DNA from: Trichuris trichiura
Lineage: Eukaryota; Nematoda; Enoplea; Trichinellida; Trichuridae
Assembly (NCBI GenBank): GCA_037903355.1
Contig: JBAJFE010000011.1
Span: 2,489,001-2,553,000, forward strand
DNA: 64,000 bases
Direction of reading: 5' to 3'
The notes under the pieces were generated by a model, which was not told where the DNA came from, did not search any database, and worked only from the letters and a program-made list of their open reading frames with translations. How positions within the stretch are numbered: position 1 is the first letter of the stretch; every line of letters starts with the position of its first letter. Below are positions 12,178 through 22,414 of this stretch, piece by piece. Both the position numbers and the translations under genes were made by a program.

Positions 12178-13220
12178 TCAGCTAACGATCGGTCTTTTTC
12201 AAATGGTACTTACCAAATCATCGTCAACTGATTCATTTCTTTGTGTCCATTGTGGTGAATTCTAACACCTTGAATTCATGCCAGATTTCATCAGCTTTTT
12301 ACTCATCGCTTCCTTTGCCATCACCAATTTCCGTTCGCTTACTCTAAAACGTCAGTTTGTCAACTTTTATTCACCATGACAGAACTAATTAACTTATATA
12401 CTTACCAATGTAGAAGGACTATGACAATCATGATTATACCAATGATATACCATTCTCCATATGATATTATTAGTCACAGTTTCAAGACGACCTAACATTA
12501 TGCAAATCAGCAGCAGCTACTAACGGCCGTTATCTGACCTCTGATGTAACAAAGATAAGGCAAAACGCTTACTTTAGCCCGGTCAATGTACGATTTGACC
12601 TGATTTTCCTGTTTACATTCCATCCGAGTAGCTTCTTCGATGCAAACTAACAGACCTCTTTGGCTCTATTACTTTTCCTTTCTGTTTGAACAGCGAATTT
12701 GACCTGTTTTCATTGTTTACAAATGTTCAGTTCAGTTCCCTCCGGCAACATTATCTGAAAGTTTACTTTTAGTTTACTCAAAACGAAAAGCTTTTTCTTT
12801 CTTACCTCTTTTAGAGCTTCATTTTTCCATTTGCATTTGTTTCCAATCCTCAAATACACTTACTACACAATATGAACGTTTCTTACCAAATCCGCTTAGG
12901 AGAGAGCAATTTTTTTAAACATACTGTCACCATTCCTTCGTTTCATAATGCTAAACTGAAACAATAACGTTTTAAATTTATCGTTCATACCTATTCGTTC
13001 CTTTTTGACTTCTTTTCCCTATCCATTTAGTGATTCTGGTGTTTGCGCGAGCAACAAACACTTCACCTGCAAATGAAATTTTTTAAATTCAACTTACCTT
13101 GTCTACAACAATTGCTAAACAGGCCAACGTCTCCAAAATGTCGGTTGCTGTTCACCTGAAAGCGACTATTAAATTTCATTTCCATTACAATCAAACGTAA
13201 AGAGCTCAAGGTTTTTCCGG
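12178..13220 (-). CDS. Candidate multi-exon gene of unknown function (5' end not found)
   Basis: I do not recognise this protein. On the minus strand a chain of short blocks bounded by GT and AG stays open and in phase: 13220-13189, 13155-13098, 13066-12991, 12950-12925, 12858-12806, 12754-12721, 12646-12573, 12540-12525, 12491-12406, 12343-12303, 12261-12214 and a stop at 12180-12178. It would encode about 180 residues, including stretches such as CIEEATRMECKQENQVKSYI and RLETVTNNIIWRMVYHWYNH. Donors at 13097, 12805, 12405 and 12213 fit GTAAG well. The doubts are that several introns would be only 31-41 nt, shorter than the roughly 50-nt minimum in the certain genes here, that one exon is 16 nt, and that no ATG start is visible. 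It may be a decayed gene or a fortuitous path. Confidence 0.3.
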
Positions 13221-13821
13221 CTGTAAGTGCATTTTGCCGTCAACCTTTACTCTTTTTCCGGATATGCAACCGGCTGAGAGATCACACTTTTATAGAACAA
13301 TTCAAATTTTTTATTTGCAACAAATTGCACTTTCGAACATAGGGAAAAGCGAAACTATTGAGGGAAATCAATTCAGAAGGGAGCAAACGAAAATACGACA
13401 ACGGTATAATACTTCGATACGACAACACAAGTATTCTCGATCTCAAACCCACTATCATTCTCTCTCCTACCCGACATATATGAATCTCAGCGGGAGCTCA
13501 GAAGGAAAAACTGAATGGATACCACAAGCTGAAACCTCTCCCGCGCATACTCACTTACTGCCTTACCTATTTTCCCGTCAAGAAGCTGTCACCCTTCAAG
13601 ACCCTACGCTGTTCAGCTCCAGGGTCATTTTCGCGCACACAGACCGGAACAGGACAGCAATTCCTACCACATCCCGCTACTTATTCCCACTACCTTGTTT
13701 ACTACATGGGGGGTTCGTCGCCGCGGTCTTTGCACTCAGTTCAGTGTCCACTGTCCAGCGCCCATTGACTATCGTCCGCTTTCCAGGTCCACTGTTCCTA
13801 CTTCTCACACTGGGGACGCAC
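13221..13821. other. No gene recognised
   Basis: An open plus-strand frame runs from about 13234 into the 13.82-kb repeat, with a Ser/Thr/His-rich composition. It shows no domain, no conserved motif and no splice context. The part beyond 13820 is simply the translated repeat. I treat it as unsupported. Confidence 0.4.
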
Positions 13822-13990
13822 GGCAGTCGACATGCGTCAGACGGCACTCGACATGCTGCTCACGACATACTACATGCTACTCACGACACACGACATGCGA
13901 CTCACGACATACGACATGCGACAGACGACACACGACATGCGACTGTCACATGTGACATGCGGCACATGTGACAAATGACAAGCGTGACAT
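13822..13990. repeat. GACATGC-rich minisatellite (about 21-bp period)
   Basis: Tandem variants of CGACATGCGACTCACGACATA occur, changing rightward to CACATGTGACATGCGG-type units that contain the palindrome CACATGTG. The core GACATGCG is also the core of the 41-bp minisatellite 3.5 kb upstream. Isolated GACATGC/ACATGCG copies continue to about 14790. Confidence 0.75.
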
Positions 13991-14050
13991 GTGACATGCA
14001 GATGATGCAATATTGTCGTTGTTTACTAATCTCAACGGATAGCGCCGCAC

Positions 14051-14092
14051 CCCGCCACCCCCCTTTTTTTTTTTTTGGGGGGGGCGGGGGGG
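14051..14092. repeat. C-tract / T13 / G-tract imperfect inverted repeat
   Basis: A C-rich block (14051-14063) is followed by 13 T (14064-14076), 8 G, one C and 7 G (14077-14092). The C and G blocks are complementary, so the tract can form a hairpin with a T loop. The G runs could alternatively join a quadruplex. Confidence 0.8.
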
Positions 14093-14536
14093 CAGCTATC
14101 CTTTCCATGCACCTTATTCTCAAGTAGAATGTATCTCACCCGCCCTCCCCTCCGGAAACCAATATCTAAACCCACTATTCCCTATTGGATGTGAACCCCG
14201 TATGCATGCTGGAACCTATAGTGCCTACCCTCGCCCTGCCTACTGCATACTTACACGTTGATCCCGGACTTTTCCATTTTTCTCTTTCTTTTCTTGCTCC
14301 TCTTGTTGTCCCTGTTCGTTTCTTCTCGTTTCTTTTCCGTCCTCGAATTGTCTTCTTGCATCCGTTGGTGTGGATCCTAAACACGGAACCATAAACCTTA
14401 TGAAATGTTGGACTGCAACCGCGATAGAAAAGACACGCGCCAGTTGAAAATTTTATTCACGCAATCACACAAAATGTATGCGTAGAAGTGTTATTCACGA
14501 AATCAACAAATTCTTTTTTTCATTGTTTTTCAGAGC

Positions 14537-14565
14537 TTTCAGGACTGGCCAGGTCCCGTCGTCAG
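14537..14565 (-). ncRNA. Hammerhead-ribozyme-like core
   Basis: On the minus strand CTGACGA is followed by CGGGAC, a 7-nt loop, the complementary GTCCTG (one G-U pair) and box 2, GAAA. The sequence after box 2 is GCTCTGAAAAAC, the same flank seen at the cores at 15.25, 16.7 and 17.39 kb. One extra nucleotide lies between box 1 and the perfectly stacked stem II. Stem III and the cleavage triplet could not be assigned, so activity is uncertain. Confidence 0.55.
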
Positions 14566-15226
14566 CAAGTCAGCAGTTGTCCATTCGAGTGCTTTTCCTG
14601 AAAAAGAAATTCTTGTCACAAAAAATCGCTTGGACAAAATGTACTTATCTTTTCAAGAAGAGGGCCAAATTTCTTCAAAGTCGAACTATAAACGCTAAAT
14701 TAATTAATTAATTTCATAAGAACAACATGCGACTGCTACGATATTCCCTTCATGCTGTAACATGCATACATGCAGCAGTGACGCGACAATGTCGAACGAC
14801 GTCCACTTTGTCTCTTTTTAAATTGTTCCACACAACCATTTGGCAATTCTAAAAACCTAAAAATGCAATTCTAATCTTGCAAATTTGACTTGCTGCAAAG
14901 GGATTACCTTATCAGCATTAGTCGCCAACGCCGTCCTTATCTGCATGTCGAAAGACTAAAACGATAAGATTAAATTCTTGAAACTGTACAGTTTCTTTTG
15001 CTCTATTCATCAGCTAAAAAGCCTTGTCGCTTTTCTTTGAATGCGGAATAATTAACGCACAAAATTCGCTGTTGTGAAGGGGACACCATATGCTAATGAC
15101 AAGATGTGCTTCGACATTGTCAACCTGAAAAACTAAAACATTATATCAAGAAAACTTTTTATTCTATACTTACAGGAAGAGCAATATCTGTTCTTCATTT
15201 CGGCAAACAGACTTTTTATCGGTCCA

Positions 15227-15255
15227 TTGACGACAGGATGAGTCGAGTCCGGAAA
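15227..15255 (+). ncRNA. Degenerate hammerhead-like core
   Basis: TTGACGA (first base of the CTGANGA box changed) is followed by a GGAT/GTCC-type stem and GGAAAGCTCTGAGAAAC. The post-box flank GAAAGCTCTGA is shared with the other cores in this window, so common descent is more persuasive than the degenerate box alone. Confidence 0.4.
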
Positions 15256-16594
15256 GCTCTGAGAAACCTTGGAGAAAACTCGCTTTTGTCAAACGAGTTT
15301 TTCCAGTAAATAACACTTCGACGCAAAGACAAAAAATATAGCAAACAAAACGTGCGGGATCAAAATAAGGAACTGTGTAAAGCACAGCTGCGACTAACGA
15401 AAAAGGAGAGAGAGCGATCGCAGTTCAGCCGATGTGGTCGACGAAGAAATCGAAGAATGAAATTAAACTTACTGTGCTCTGCTCACGTCGATACTTATTA
15501 TGCAAATTTGACCGTGACCGATAAACCTTTACACTGTTTGCTTTGCAACGAGTGTTAGTGCTCGGCTGACTAAAACGGAACGAATTATTTACACAAATGA
15601 TTTACTTTACTAATGCGCCGGATCGGAAGCGAAAGTGCGCAAGCCTTGAGGCAAATTTTACTTTGAGTAAACATTGCCATATGCAATGAAACTTATTATT
15701 TTTTAAAACTGAATTTGATCCTCTCTTAAACACGAATAAAAGGCATTATTAACGTGAATGTTTTAACAAGTCAGTATAAATGCTAAGAATCGATGAGAAA
15801 AATAAAATCCAAATGTAATGAACTTTTTTTTACCCAACTTCAAAAAGTAAGGTTACCAATAGAAGATAATAATGTGTTCCAACAAAAGAAACCGCAAATT
15901 ACAAAAGCTTTACTTGTGCTTCAAAGGAAGCAATAAGAATCCATCATTGATCCAACCAAAACAACAATTTTACCTGAATGTTAAGCCGCAATGAAGCCGA
16001 ATGAAATGAAACGATTTATCGATCAATAGCTATCGTATATCCCTGCGCTAAACAACCATTTCTTTCCACCCGTAAGCAATAGAAGCAGGTTAAATAATAC
16101 TAAATAATAGCATAGTACTCAATAGCCGTCGTCCAGTGATGTATTGGGAAATGTATCAACCGTACGAAGAGACAACTACTCTCACGGAATTGCAGAATGT
16201 CAATTATCCATCGCTCATTTTTAATTCTTTAATTGCTAAATCTTCCATTTTCTCATCTTTACCTAGGCTCACTGAATGCACTATGCAGATTGGTAATAAC
16301 ATTTTGCGTGCTAATGCAACTCCAAAAATCATTCTTCATTCTTCTTCGACATATATGCAAGCGACTGAAAAATTTATTCGAAGCATATTGGGTAATTAAA
16401 GCTCCACAACGATTTATGCAAAATAATGGGTAATCTGTCCAAACTAATCTCGTCAAAAATAAACAAACGTTTGTTCAAGTTGAAAATATATCAGTATATG
16501 ATGGTTATTGTTCCGTAGTCTTTGTTCACACCAACACATTCCTTTCTTATAACACAAGTTATTTCGTGACGGGATAATGCATTATGGCTTTTGG

Positions 16595-16967
16595 GACTTC
16601 TTTTACGATTCTTCCCGTCTGTTGTGCGTGAATTGAACGAAGCAGCTGCTCCACCAAGGGATGGATGAGCAATAATTAGGGAACGATGTATAGAAATAAT
16701 GCAGTGAACTTTATCTCAGAGCTTTCGGAACGGTTTAGTTCCGTCGTCAGTGAGATGAAGGAGAGCTCGTTTTTGGACCTCGGGAAGAGCACTCCTCCAT
16801 CTCACTGACGACGCAATTAGAGCGTTTCCAAAGCTCTAAAACAATAAATTGAGTCTATTGGTCCTGTACAATTTTCCTTAAGAAACGCTCATCCATTCGT
16901 TGGTAGAGCAATTGTTTCATTTAATTACAGATACCACCACAGAAAAAAAAGGGAAAAAGCCTTAGAA
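16595..16967. mobile_element. Foldback element carrying opposed hammerhead-like cores (copy 1)
   Basis: Arms of roughly 170 bp are inverted copies. The left arm reads CTCCACCAAGGGATGGATGA near 16650, and its right counterpart (about 16893-16912) reads CATCCATTCGTTGGTAGAGC. Each arm carries a ribozyme-like core: minus-strand CTGACGA...GAAA at 16723-16750 (both boxes intact), and plus-strand CTGACGA at 16805 whose box 2 has decayed from GAAA to AAA. No coding capacity exists, so any mobility would need help in trans. This copy also opens a locally duplicated block (16595-18054, repeated at about 19230-20160). Confidence 0.7.
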
Positions 16968-17174
16968 GCTCTACCAAAAACCATTCGTTTTTTCGATTAC
17001 AAATGCGCAGCATGAGTAATAAGAAAGATTAAAAGTTAGAAATTTTCACTTACGAAATAATAATGTACCTCAGTTTTTCAAAATGAAAACAACGTATTTC
17101 ATTCCATAGAAAGAACCATGATAAAGCCATGTTAGCATAAACACGGTGTGGTTTGTAACGGACTTGTGTTTCAT

Positions 17175-17534
17175 GTTTGTTGGATCTTCTACAGCTTTTC
17201 CCGTTTTTTTTCCGTGTGATGGTATCTGTAATTAGTCGAAACAATGGCTCTACCAACAAATGGATGACCGATTATTGGGAAAAATTCAAAGACAATACAG
17301 TCAGCCTTTTTGTTTAGAGCTTTCGGAACGTTCTAGTTCCGTCAGAAACTTCTCCATCTCACTGATGATAGGACTAGAGCGTTCTGAAAGCTCTGAATAA
17401 AAAAGCAGACTGTATTGTTTTTGAATTTTTCCCAATAATCGGTCATCCATTTGTTGGTAGAGCCATTGTTTCGACTAATTACAGATACCATCACACGGAA
17501 AAAAACGGGAAAAGCTGTAGAAGATCGAACAAAC
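17175..17534. mobile_element. Foldback element carrying opposed hammerhead-like cores (copy 2, best preserved)
   Basis: Ends GTTTGTTGGATC and GATCGAACAAAC bound a 360-bp palindrome-like element. For roughly 150 bp the two arms are nearly identical when one is reverse-complemented, including CTGTAATTAGTCGAAACAAT and CTCTACCAACAAATGGATGA. The right arm has an intact plus-strand core (CTGATGA 17363-17369, AGGAC/GTTCT stem, GAAA 17387-17390). The left core has lost three bases of box 1. Compared with the duplicate region at 19.7 kb, this element is an insertion, so it arrived after or during the local duplication. The high arm identity suggests it is the youngest copy. Confidence 0.75.
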
Positions 17535-17845
17535 AACGCTGTTAACAATCATAAATCAAATCTATTTATAAACACAGCGGTAGAAGAGAGAAATTACTAA
17601 CTAGCTTCAATTCACTTTAGGGCATGGCTTAGTTCACTTCTTTTGCAAAATGAAGAAATTGTATAGAACATTTAATGACGAGTTTTTCAAAACGTATACC
17701 TATGATTAGTAATACTTTCGCAAAAACTATAAACGAACGGAAAGCTTTCGAACGAAGAATCGTGAAACTATGGCAAATCTGGAACTTATCACTTTCCTAA
17801 AATGTTTATAGAAATCATAACAAAGCACTTTAATCTTAACAGCAA

Positions 17846-17846
<1 letters not shown>

Positions 17847-17901
<55 letters not shown>
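17847..17901 (+). repeat. (TAA)n microsatellite
   Basis: About 18 uninterrupted TAA/AAT triplets. The corresponding place in the duplicated block near 20015 has only a short CATAATAAGG, so the expansion occurred in this copy. Confidence 0.95.
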
Positions 17902-17905
<4 letters not shown>

Positions 17906-18152
17906 GAGCGTTTGGTAAAAGACTCCACATCTGACAAACCACATCAGTCTTTCAATGTCTTCACGGTAATCATTCGCTTAATATGGACGATGAAGACAAA
18001 ATATGATGAATGAATGCATACGACAAACCCCTCTTCTCTTCATCAATAACGTTTTGTAGATGCACCTTCTTGGTACGGGACCGTATAGTTTCATGTTAAG
18101 TTTCTTTTACGGAAAGCTTGTCTTCGTTGAAAAAGTTTAATTTTTCCGGAGC

Positions 18153-18180
18153 TTTCGGGTCAAATGAGACCCGTCTTCAG
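18153..18180 (-). ncRNA. Hammerhead-like core, left end of the Penelope-like element
   Basis: The minus strand reads CTGAAGA, CGGGTC, a 6-nt loop, GACCCG, then AAAGCTCCGG. Stem II is perfect if the G of GAAA pairs with the extra C that follows box 1. Otherwise it is a GGGTC/GACCC stem with one spare base. It is the inverted twin of the core at 19083-19110. Confidence 0.6.
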
Positions 18181-18305
18181 CGGCGTCTAATTGCGTAGAC
18201 CAGCCTTGTTCTTTTGTTTTTTGGGATTTTTGTTTTGTCCTTCCGGAGAATTGTGCTGAGGTTGGGGAAACTCTTGAAAGCTTAGAATTCCAAGTCTTTT
18301 TCAAG

Positions 18306-18790
18306 AGCTTCTCTAACCTCAGGACAATTCTCCGAAATGACAAAACAAAACTCCTAGAAAACAAAAGAACAGGGCAGGTCTACACGTCTACACAATCAGA
18401 TGCCCTTGTTCAGGGCCGTGCATTGGTGGAACGGGCAACACCTTAGCACACAGATTCAATGAACACATGAAGGGACTAGCCACTTAAAACAACGCAAACA
18501 ACATTCTCAACAACGACACCAACCCTGCAAGACGACGTGGAAGACCAATATGGAACCCAAAAACTACCATGGAAAAAGCAATACAGGCCTCCGCTCTCGT
18601 GGAACGCGCCTCACGTTGCAACCAAACTCTCCAGCCAAAAGTTCTATGCTACGAAAGCAATATGCGCTTACGGAAAATTAAAGAAGCCCTATACATCAGG
18701 CACAACCAGACATACAACCGAGATCAAGGAGCAGAAATATATGAACTATGGACAAGCACTGTCACCCGCTCTAATTGCTGCTCACTTGAC
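18306..18790 (+). pseudogene. GIY-YIG endonuclease remnant of a Penelope-like element
   Basis: Conceptual translation gives the hallmark pieces of the domain in order but in shifting frames. LLENKRTGQVYT (GVVY-like strand, about 18350-18385) is followed by CIGGTGNTLAHRFNEHM (YIG box plus the R and E/H region, 18420-18470), then a stop, then VLCYESN and RKIKEALYIRHNQTYNRDQG (about 18645-18730), the conserved C-terminal segment preceding the usual end of these proteins. In intact elements this nuclease nicks target DNA for reverse-transcriptase priming. Frameshifts and at least one stop show it is not functional here. Two overlapping ORFs (18537-18881 and 18569-18793) are fragments of it. Confidence 0.75.
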
Positions 18791-19082
18791 TAAATACACA
18801 AAGAAAAACAAAGAACTACTGCCGAAAAGCAACATGAAATGGGGAAGAACCTTAAAAATTTACTTTCCACTTACAAGATGACTACATATACACACTACAA
18901 ACAGAACAATCTGGAAAATGAGTTAATTACAAGAATAATAACATATACCCACAACAGGAAAACGGCTAGCTGACAGACAGAGGAGGACACCAGGAAATTT
19001 ACTTTAAAACACTCGACTTTAAACAGTTAAAACATTTCGCACGTCATACCCGCGGAACACTTATTACATCATTTTAACACCG

Positions 19083-19110
19083 CTGAAGACGGGTCTCGGT
19101 TGACCCGAAA
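19083..19110 (+). ncRNA. Hammerhead-like core, right end of the Penelope-like element
   Basis: CTGAAGA, CGGGTC, loop TCGGTT, GACCCG, AAAGCTCCGG. Both catalytic boxes (CTGANGA and GAAA) and a fully complementary stem II are present. It lies just downstream of the endonuclease remnant, where Penelope-like elements carry such motifs. The stem III/NUH cleavage site is not obvious by eye. Confidence 0.65.
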
Positions 19111-19239
19111 GCTCCGGAAAAACTAACATTTTTCAACGGGATAAGCTTTCCGTAAAAGAAAATTAGCATCAATAACGTTTGTACTTAATGAGCTGTTCGT
19201 AACTTGTCTAATTGAAGAAATCGTCGAGAATCAGAATTC

Positions 19240-19570
19240 TCGCTTACGAAACTTCCGTTAAATCATAAATGTTTTTAAACGAAACAACTGCTCAACCAAC
19301 GGATGGACGAGCAATTATTAAGGAAAATTGTACAGAAGCAGTCTTCAGAAATTTCGTCAGTGAAGTGGAGGAGAGCTCTTCCCGCAATTGGAAAACGAGC
19401 TCTCTTCCATCTCGCCGACGAACGAACCAGAGCGTTCCTAAATCCCTCAAATAATGTTGAGTGCATTGGTTCTGTACAATTTTTCTTAATAATCGCTCAT
19501 CCATTCGCCGGTAGAGCAGTCGTTTCGCTAATTTACAGATACAATAACACGGAAAAAATTGGGAAATCCC
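19240..19570. mobile_element. Foldback element, copy 3, with eroded ribozyme cores
   Basis: Left arm GCTCAACCAACGGATGGACG (19292) and right arm CATCCATTCGCCGGTAGAGC (19498-19517) are inverted relatives of the two foldback elements at 16.6 and 17.2 kb. The left core has lost its stem-loop (TTTCGTCAG remains at 19353-19361). The right has CCGACGA...TAAA in place of CTGACGA...GAAA. It occupies the same position in the second duplicated block as copy 1 does in the first. Confidence 0.65.
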
Positions 19571-19599
19571 TAGATATATTAAAACCCATTGGTTTTTCT

Positions 19600-20160
19600 G
19601 ACTACTAATGCAAAGTATCAGTAAAAAGAGAGATTAGACGTTAGAAGTTTCTACCTACGAAATAATGCACCTCAGTTTTTCGAAACGAAAAAAATTTATT
19701 TCATTCTAAACAAAGATGTACAATAAGGCAGTGCTGAAAATGACAAATGAAAACTATTTGCAAACACGGTGGTAGCAGAAAAAAATTATTAATGAGCTTC
19801 GTAAACTTCTTATACTAAGTGAAGCAATTGCATAGAACATTTGATGATGAATTCTTTCAAAACTTGTATCTATGATTAGTAATACTTTCACAAAAACTAT
19901 AAACAAATGGGAAGTTGTTGAACAAAGAATCATTAAACTGTTGTAAATGTGGAACTTAGATTTTTTTAAAACGTGTAGAGAAATTATGACAATGTACTTT
20001 AACCTTGTAACCAAAATCATAATAAGGACAAAGAGCGCACGCTAAGAAAAATTCGACATCTCGTAAAGCACATCAGTGTATCAATGGTAACTTCACGGTA
20101 TTCATTCGTTTAATAAAGATGACGAAGAGAAAACATAACGGATCAATGCAAACCACAACC
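19600..20160 (+). repeat. Second copy of a local duplicated block
   Basis: This stretch aligns by eye with 16995-17145 plus 17556-18020. Shared phrases include ACCTCAGTTTTTC, ATAGAACATTT, ATGATTAGTAATACTTTC, ACAAAAACTATAAAC, ACAAAGAGCG and TTCACGGTA. Together with the foldback copies in front, it shows a tandem duplication of about 1 kb later interrupted by foldback copy 2 and by the Penelope-like insertion. Confidence 0.7.
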
Positions 20161-22414
20161 CGTTCTTACGTTGTGCAATTGAAAACATCCCTGATAATAG
20201 GAATTTTGGACTACGAAACTTCTGATAACTGTATACTTACTTTCCTAATCTTCCATAAAACGGACACATTACGATGACAACATCACGTTCATACAATGAA
20301 ATGTAATCTCCTAAATGATTTCAACCTCCCGCAAAAGTTTAAAAGATTTTAAAAAAGATACCGTTAGGAGTAACGCAAAGGCGGGAGCTTCAGCTGCACT
20401 TTAAATAATCAAAGGTTTTCGCGTAATTAAGGCACCATTGTGAATAATATCTTGTGGATTTCATCACGTTACGTTGGGATCAACTGGATCATACGCTCGC
20501 ATCAAATAAAGAAATGATGCATGCTGAAAACTGAGTTCTTCTTAACTGGTCTTGTCCCGTCGTCAGCGATGATGATGATGATGATAATGTGTGCGCTTGT
20601 TGATCAAAAAATTAATCAAAACTGCGTGGATTAAAAGTTTCTCCTCCACTAGGAGAAACATTTTTCTAACTTTTCTCAAGGCAAAAATGAACTAGATATT
20701 CGACCTTTCACAAGCAACGTTTATAGGCTGCTTATTTCGGATACTGCAAATCGTATTCGGAAAGCCTTACGTTTGTTTGTCAAGAATTTTGCTCATGAAA
20801 CTAAAGATGCTAAACCAGCCAAAGCAATGCAGCATATTAATTTTCGCCTAATCATAAAGCTTCTGATTAGCATGGACTCAGAAGATACGCAGGTCAGATA
20901 TTCCTTTTCAACCAAAGGTGTCATTCATCAGTAGTGTACCTGAGAGTTAAGTCGTAATCTAAATGCAATAACGAAACTATTGACAAGTAGAAAACGATCC
21001 ATCGCTATTGAGATGAAAGCAGGTAATTATCTTTCACTGCTGATAACATCGTCTTAGATAATGGCATTAAAGAAGACTAGATTAAGGAACTGCACCCATC
21101 CGTTCTACACGTTCACATTGTAAACTACGTTTGAAGGACTACTTAATACGGATAACACCATCTTCAAAAGATAAAGCTGAATTCGTTTCACATTATGAAG
21201 CTTCCTTCCTCTTCAGTACCTGACGGCTAACTTTTCTACTTCTGAGAATGGCGACTTTTACAACAGCCGACTATCACCTATTATGGTTGGGGTTTTCATA
21301 GGGATTTTTAAAAACAATTTTTGCTACAGCAGACCCTGGTATTGCACTACGCATGTGCAAACGGTGTGCACATGACATTAGTAATTCTGTGGTTATTACA
21401 ATTGGAAAGAATATTTTGTAGAATTTTTTAACAGCGTTCTCCGTTATCAGGTTACTTTCAGTATTGAAAAAACTAATACAATGTAGAATTACTTTTTTTA
21501 GACAGCTTTTACGAACACTCAGCCGTCTAAAGACAACGTTTTACCGATGACAACATGTTGCTATAGCTAGTTCCACTCTTTGGTCCTGTTTCCCCACTTG
21601 TGAAACAACCGTAGTCTAATGAGACGTTTTTGATTCAACGACCGCAACTTGCGACAAGGAATTTTTTCACCCATTGCTGAATACAGATTTCAAAGAACCT
21701 TTCTAAATAATGAATTCTCTCAGAATCCATTATTTCAATCACATATTGTTCTTCACAGCAATCAAATTCCAAACCTAACGGCTCTTCCAATGTACAAACG
21801 TTGTTTTCAGCCTATTATATTGATCAAAATGAGAAGATTCAACGACTTGACAGATCTCTAAGCATTACAGTATTTAAAATAGTAATACAAAAAAACAATG
21901 ACAGGTTCTCCGTCATCAAACTACGGGAATTGTTCATACTGTTGAAGGTTTTTCTTTTACTTGTTGTATTGAAGAAAATGGGCAATACCTTAACTAACAG
22001 ATTTGGGGAATATATGAAACAGTTATTACCCCACAAAAACACCACTGAAACGTTGCAAGGTATTACCACTGAACATAGCTGGCGGTTGTAGTTTCTCAAT
22101 CTGACCACGGGGACTGATCAAACAGGAGAACACACATCCCAGCGTTTTGACAATCAAAACGTTGAATCCTAAGTTTGAAAGGGCAAGTTCACCCTAGTAA
22201 AATAAAAGAAACTTTCTATGGCAAACGTAACTCGATACTCAATAGAGACAAGTGAGTTATTAAGGCTTGGTCGCCTCTTTGCTACATGTAAGCGCTGCTG
22301 TTTCATGCCTCATTGTGAAAACTATTTCTAGTTTCAATCTTTCTCCACTCTCCTCTTCATCACTAAATGTTTCCTTGATTATACATGCACATATTATGAA
22401 TTATTACACACATG
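20161..22414. other. Intergenic, no gene recognised; one partial ribozyme box
   Basis: A minus-strand CTGACGACGGGAC fragment (20553-20566) resembles the first half of the hammerhead-like cores but has no GAAA box. It runs straight into a (GAT)n run (20564-20586). The remaining sequence is AT-rich with short incidental ORFs only. Confidence 0.4.

Larger units (their letters stand above)
14093..16594. other. Intergenic DNA with two hammerhead-like cores
   Basis: Apart from the ribozyme-like cores at 14537-14565 and 15227-15255, nothing is certain. A minus-strand open segment (15385-15174) with a good donor (GTAAGT at 15173) and an acceptor near 15126 could be spliced to about 95 codons, but it has no recognised similarity and overlaps the ribozyme-like motif. 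15560-16590 shows only AT-rich sequence. Confidence 0.35.
18041..19180 (+). mobile_element. Truncated Penelope-like retroelement with inverted ribozyme-bearing ends and 14-bp target duplication
   Basis: CATCAATAACGTTT occurs at 18041-18054 and again at 19167-19180, a perfect 14-bp direct repeat flanking 1.1 kb of inserted DNA. The two ends of the insert are inverted copies of about 90 bp, including CTTTTACGGAAAGCTT and TTTTTCCGGAGCTTTC, each with a hammerhead-like core. Inside, 18195-18279 is inverted relative to 18300-18384 (arms of about 85 bp), followed by a GIY-YIG endonuclease remnant. Inverted or partial 5' copies, ribozyme motifs in terminal repeats and a C-terminal GIY-YIG domain are known traits of Penelope-like elements. 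No reverse transcriptase domain is present, so the copy is 5'-truncated and dead. Confidence 0.8.

Noticed and set aside
13234..13971. 245-codon plus-strand ORF
   Set aside because: No domain, no splice context, overlaps the GACATGC minisatellite at its 3' part, and its composition matches translated repeat and intergenic DNA.
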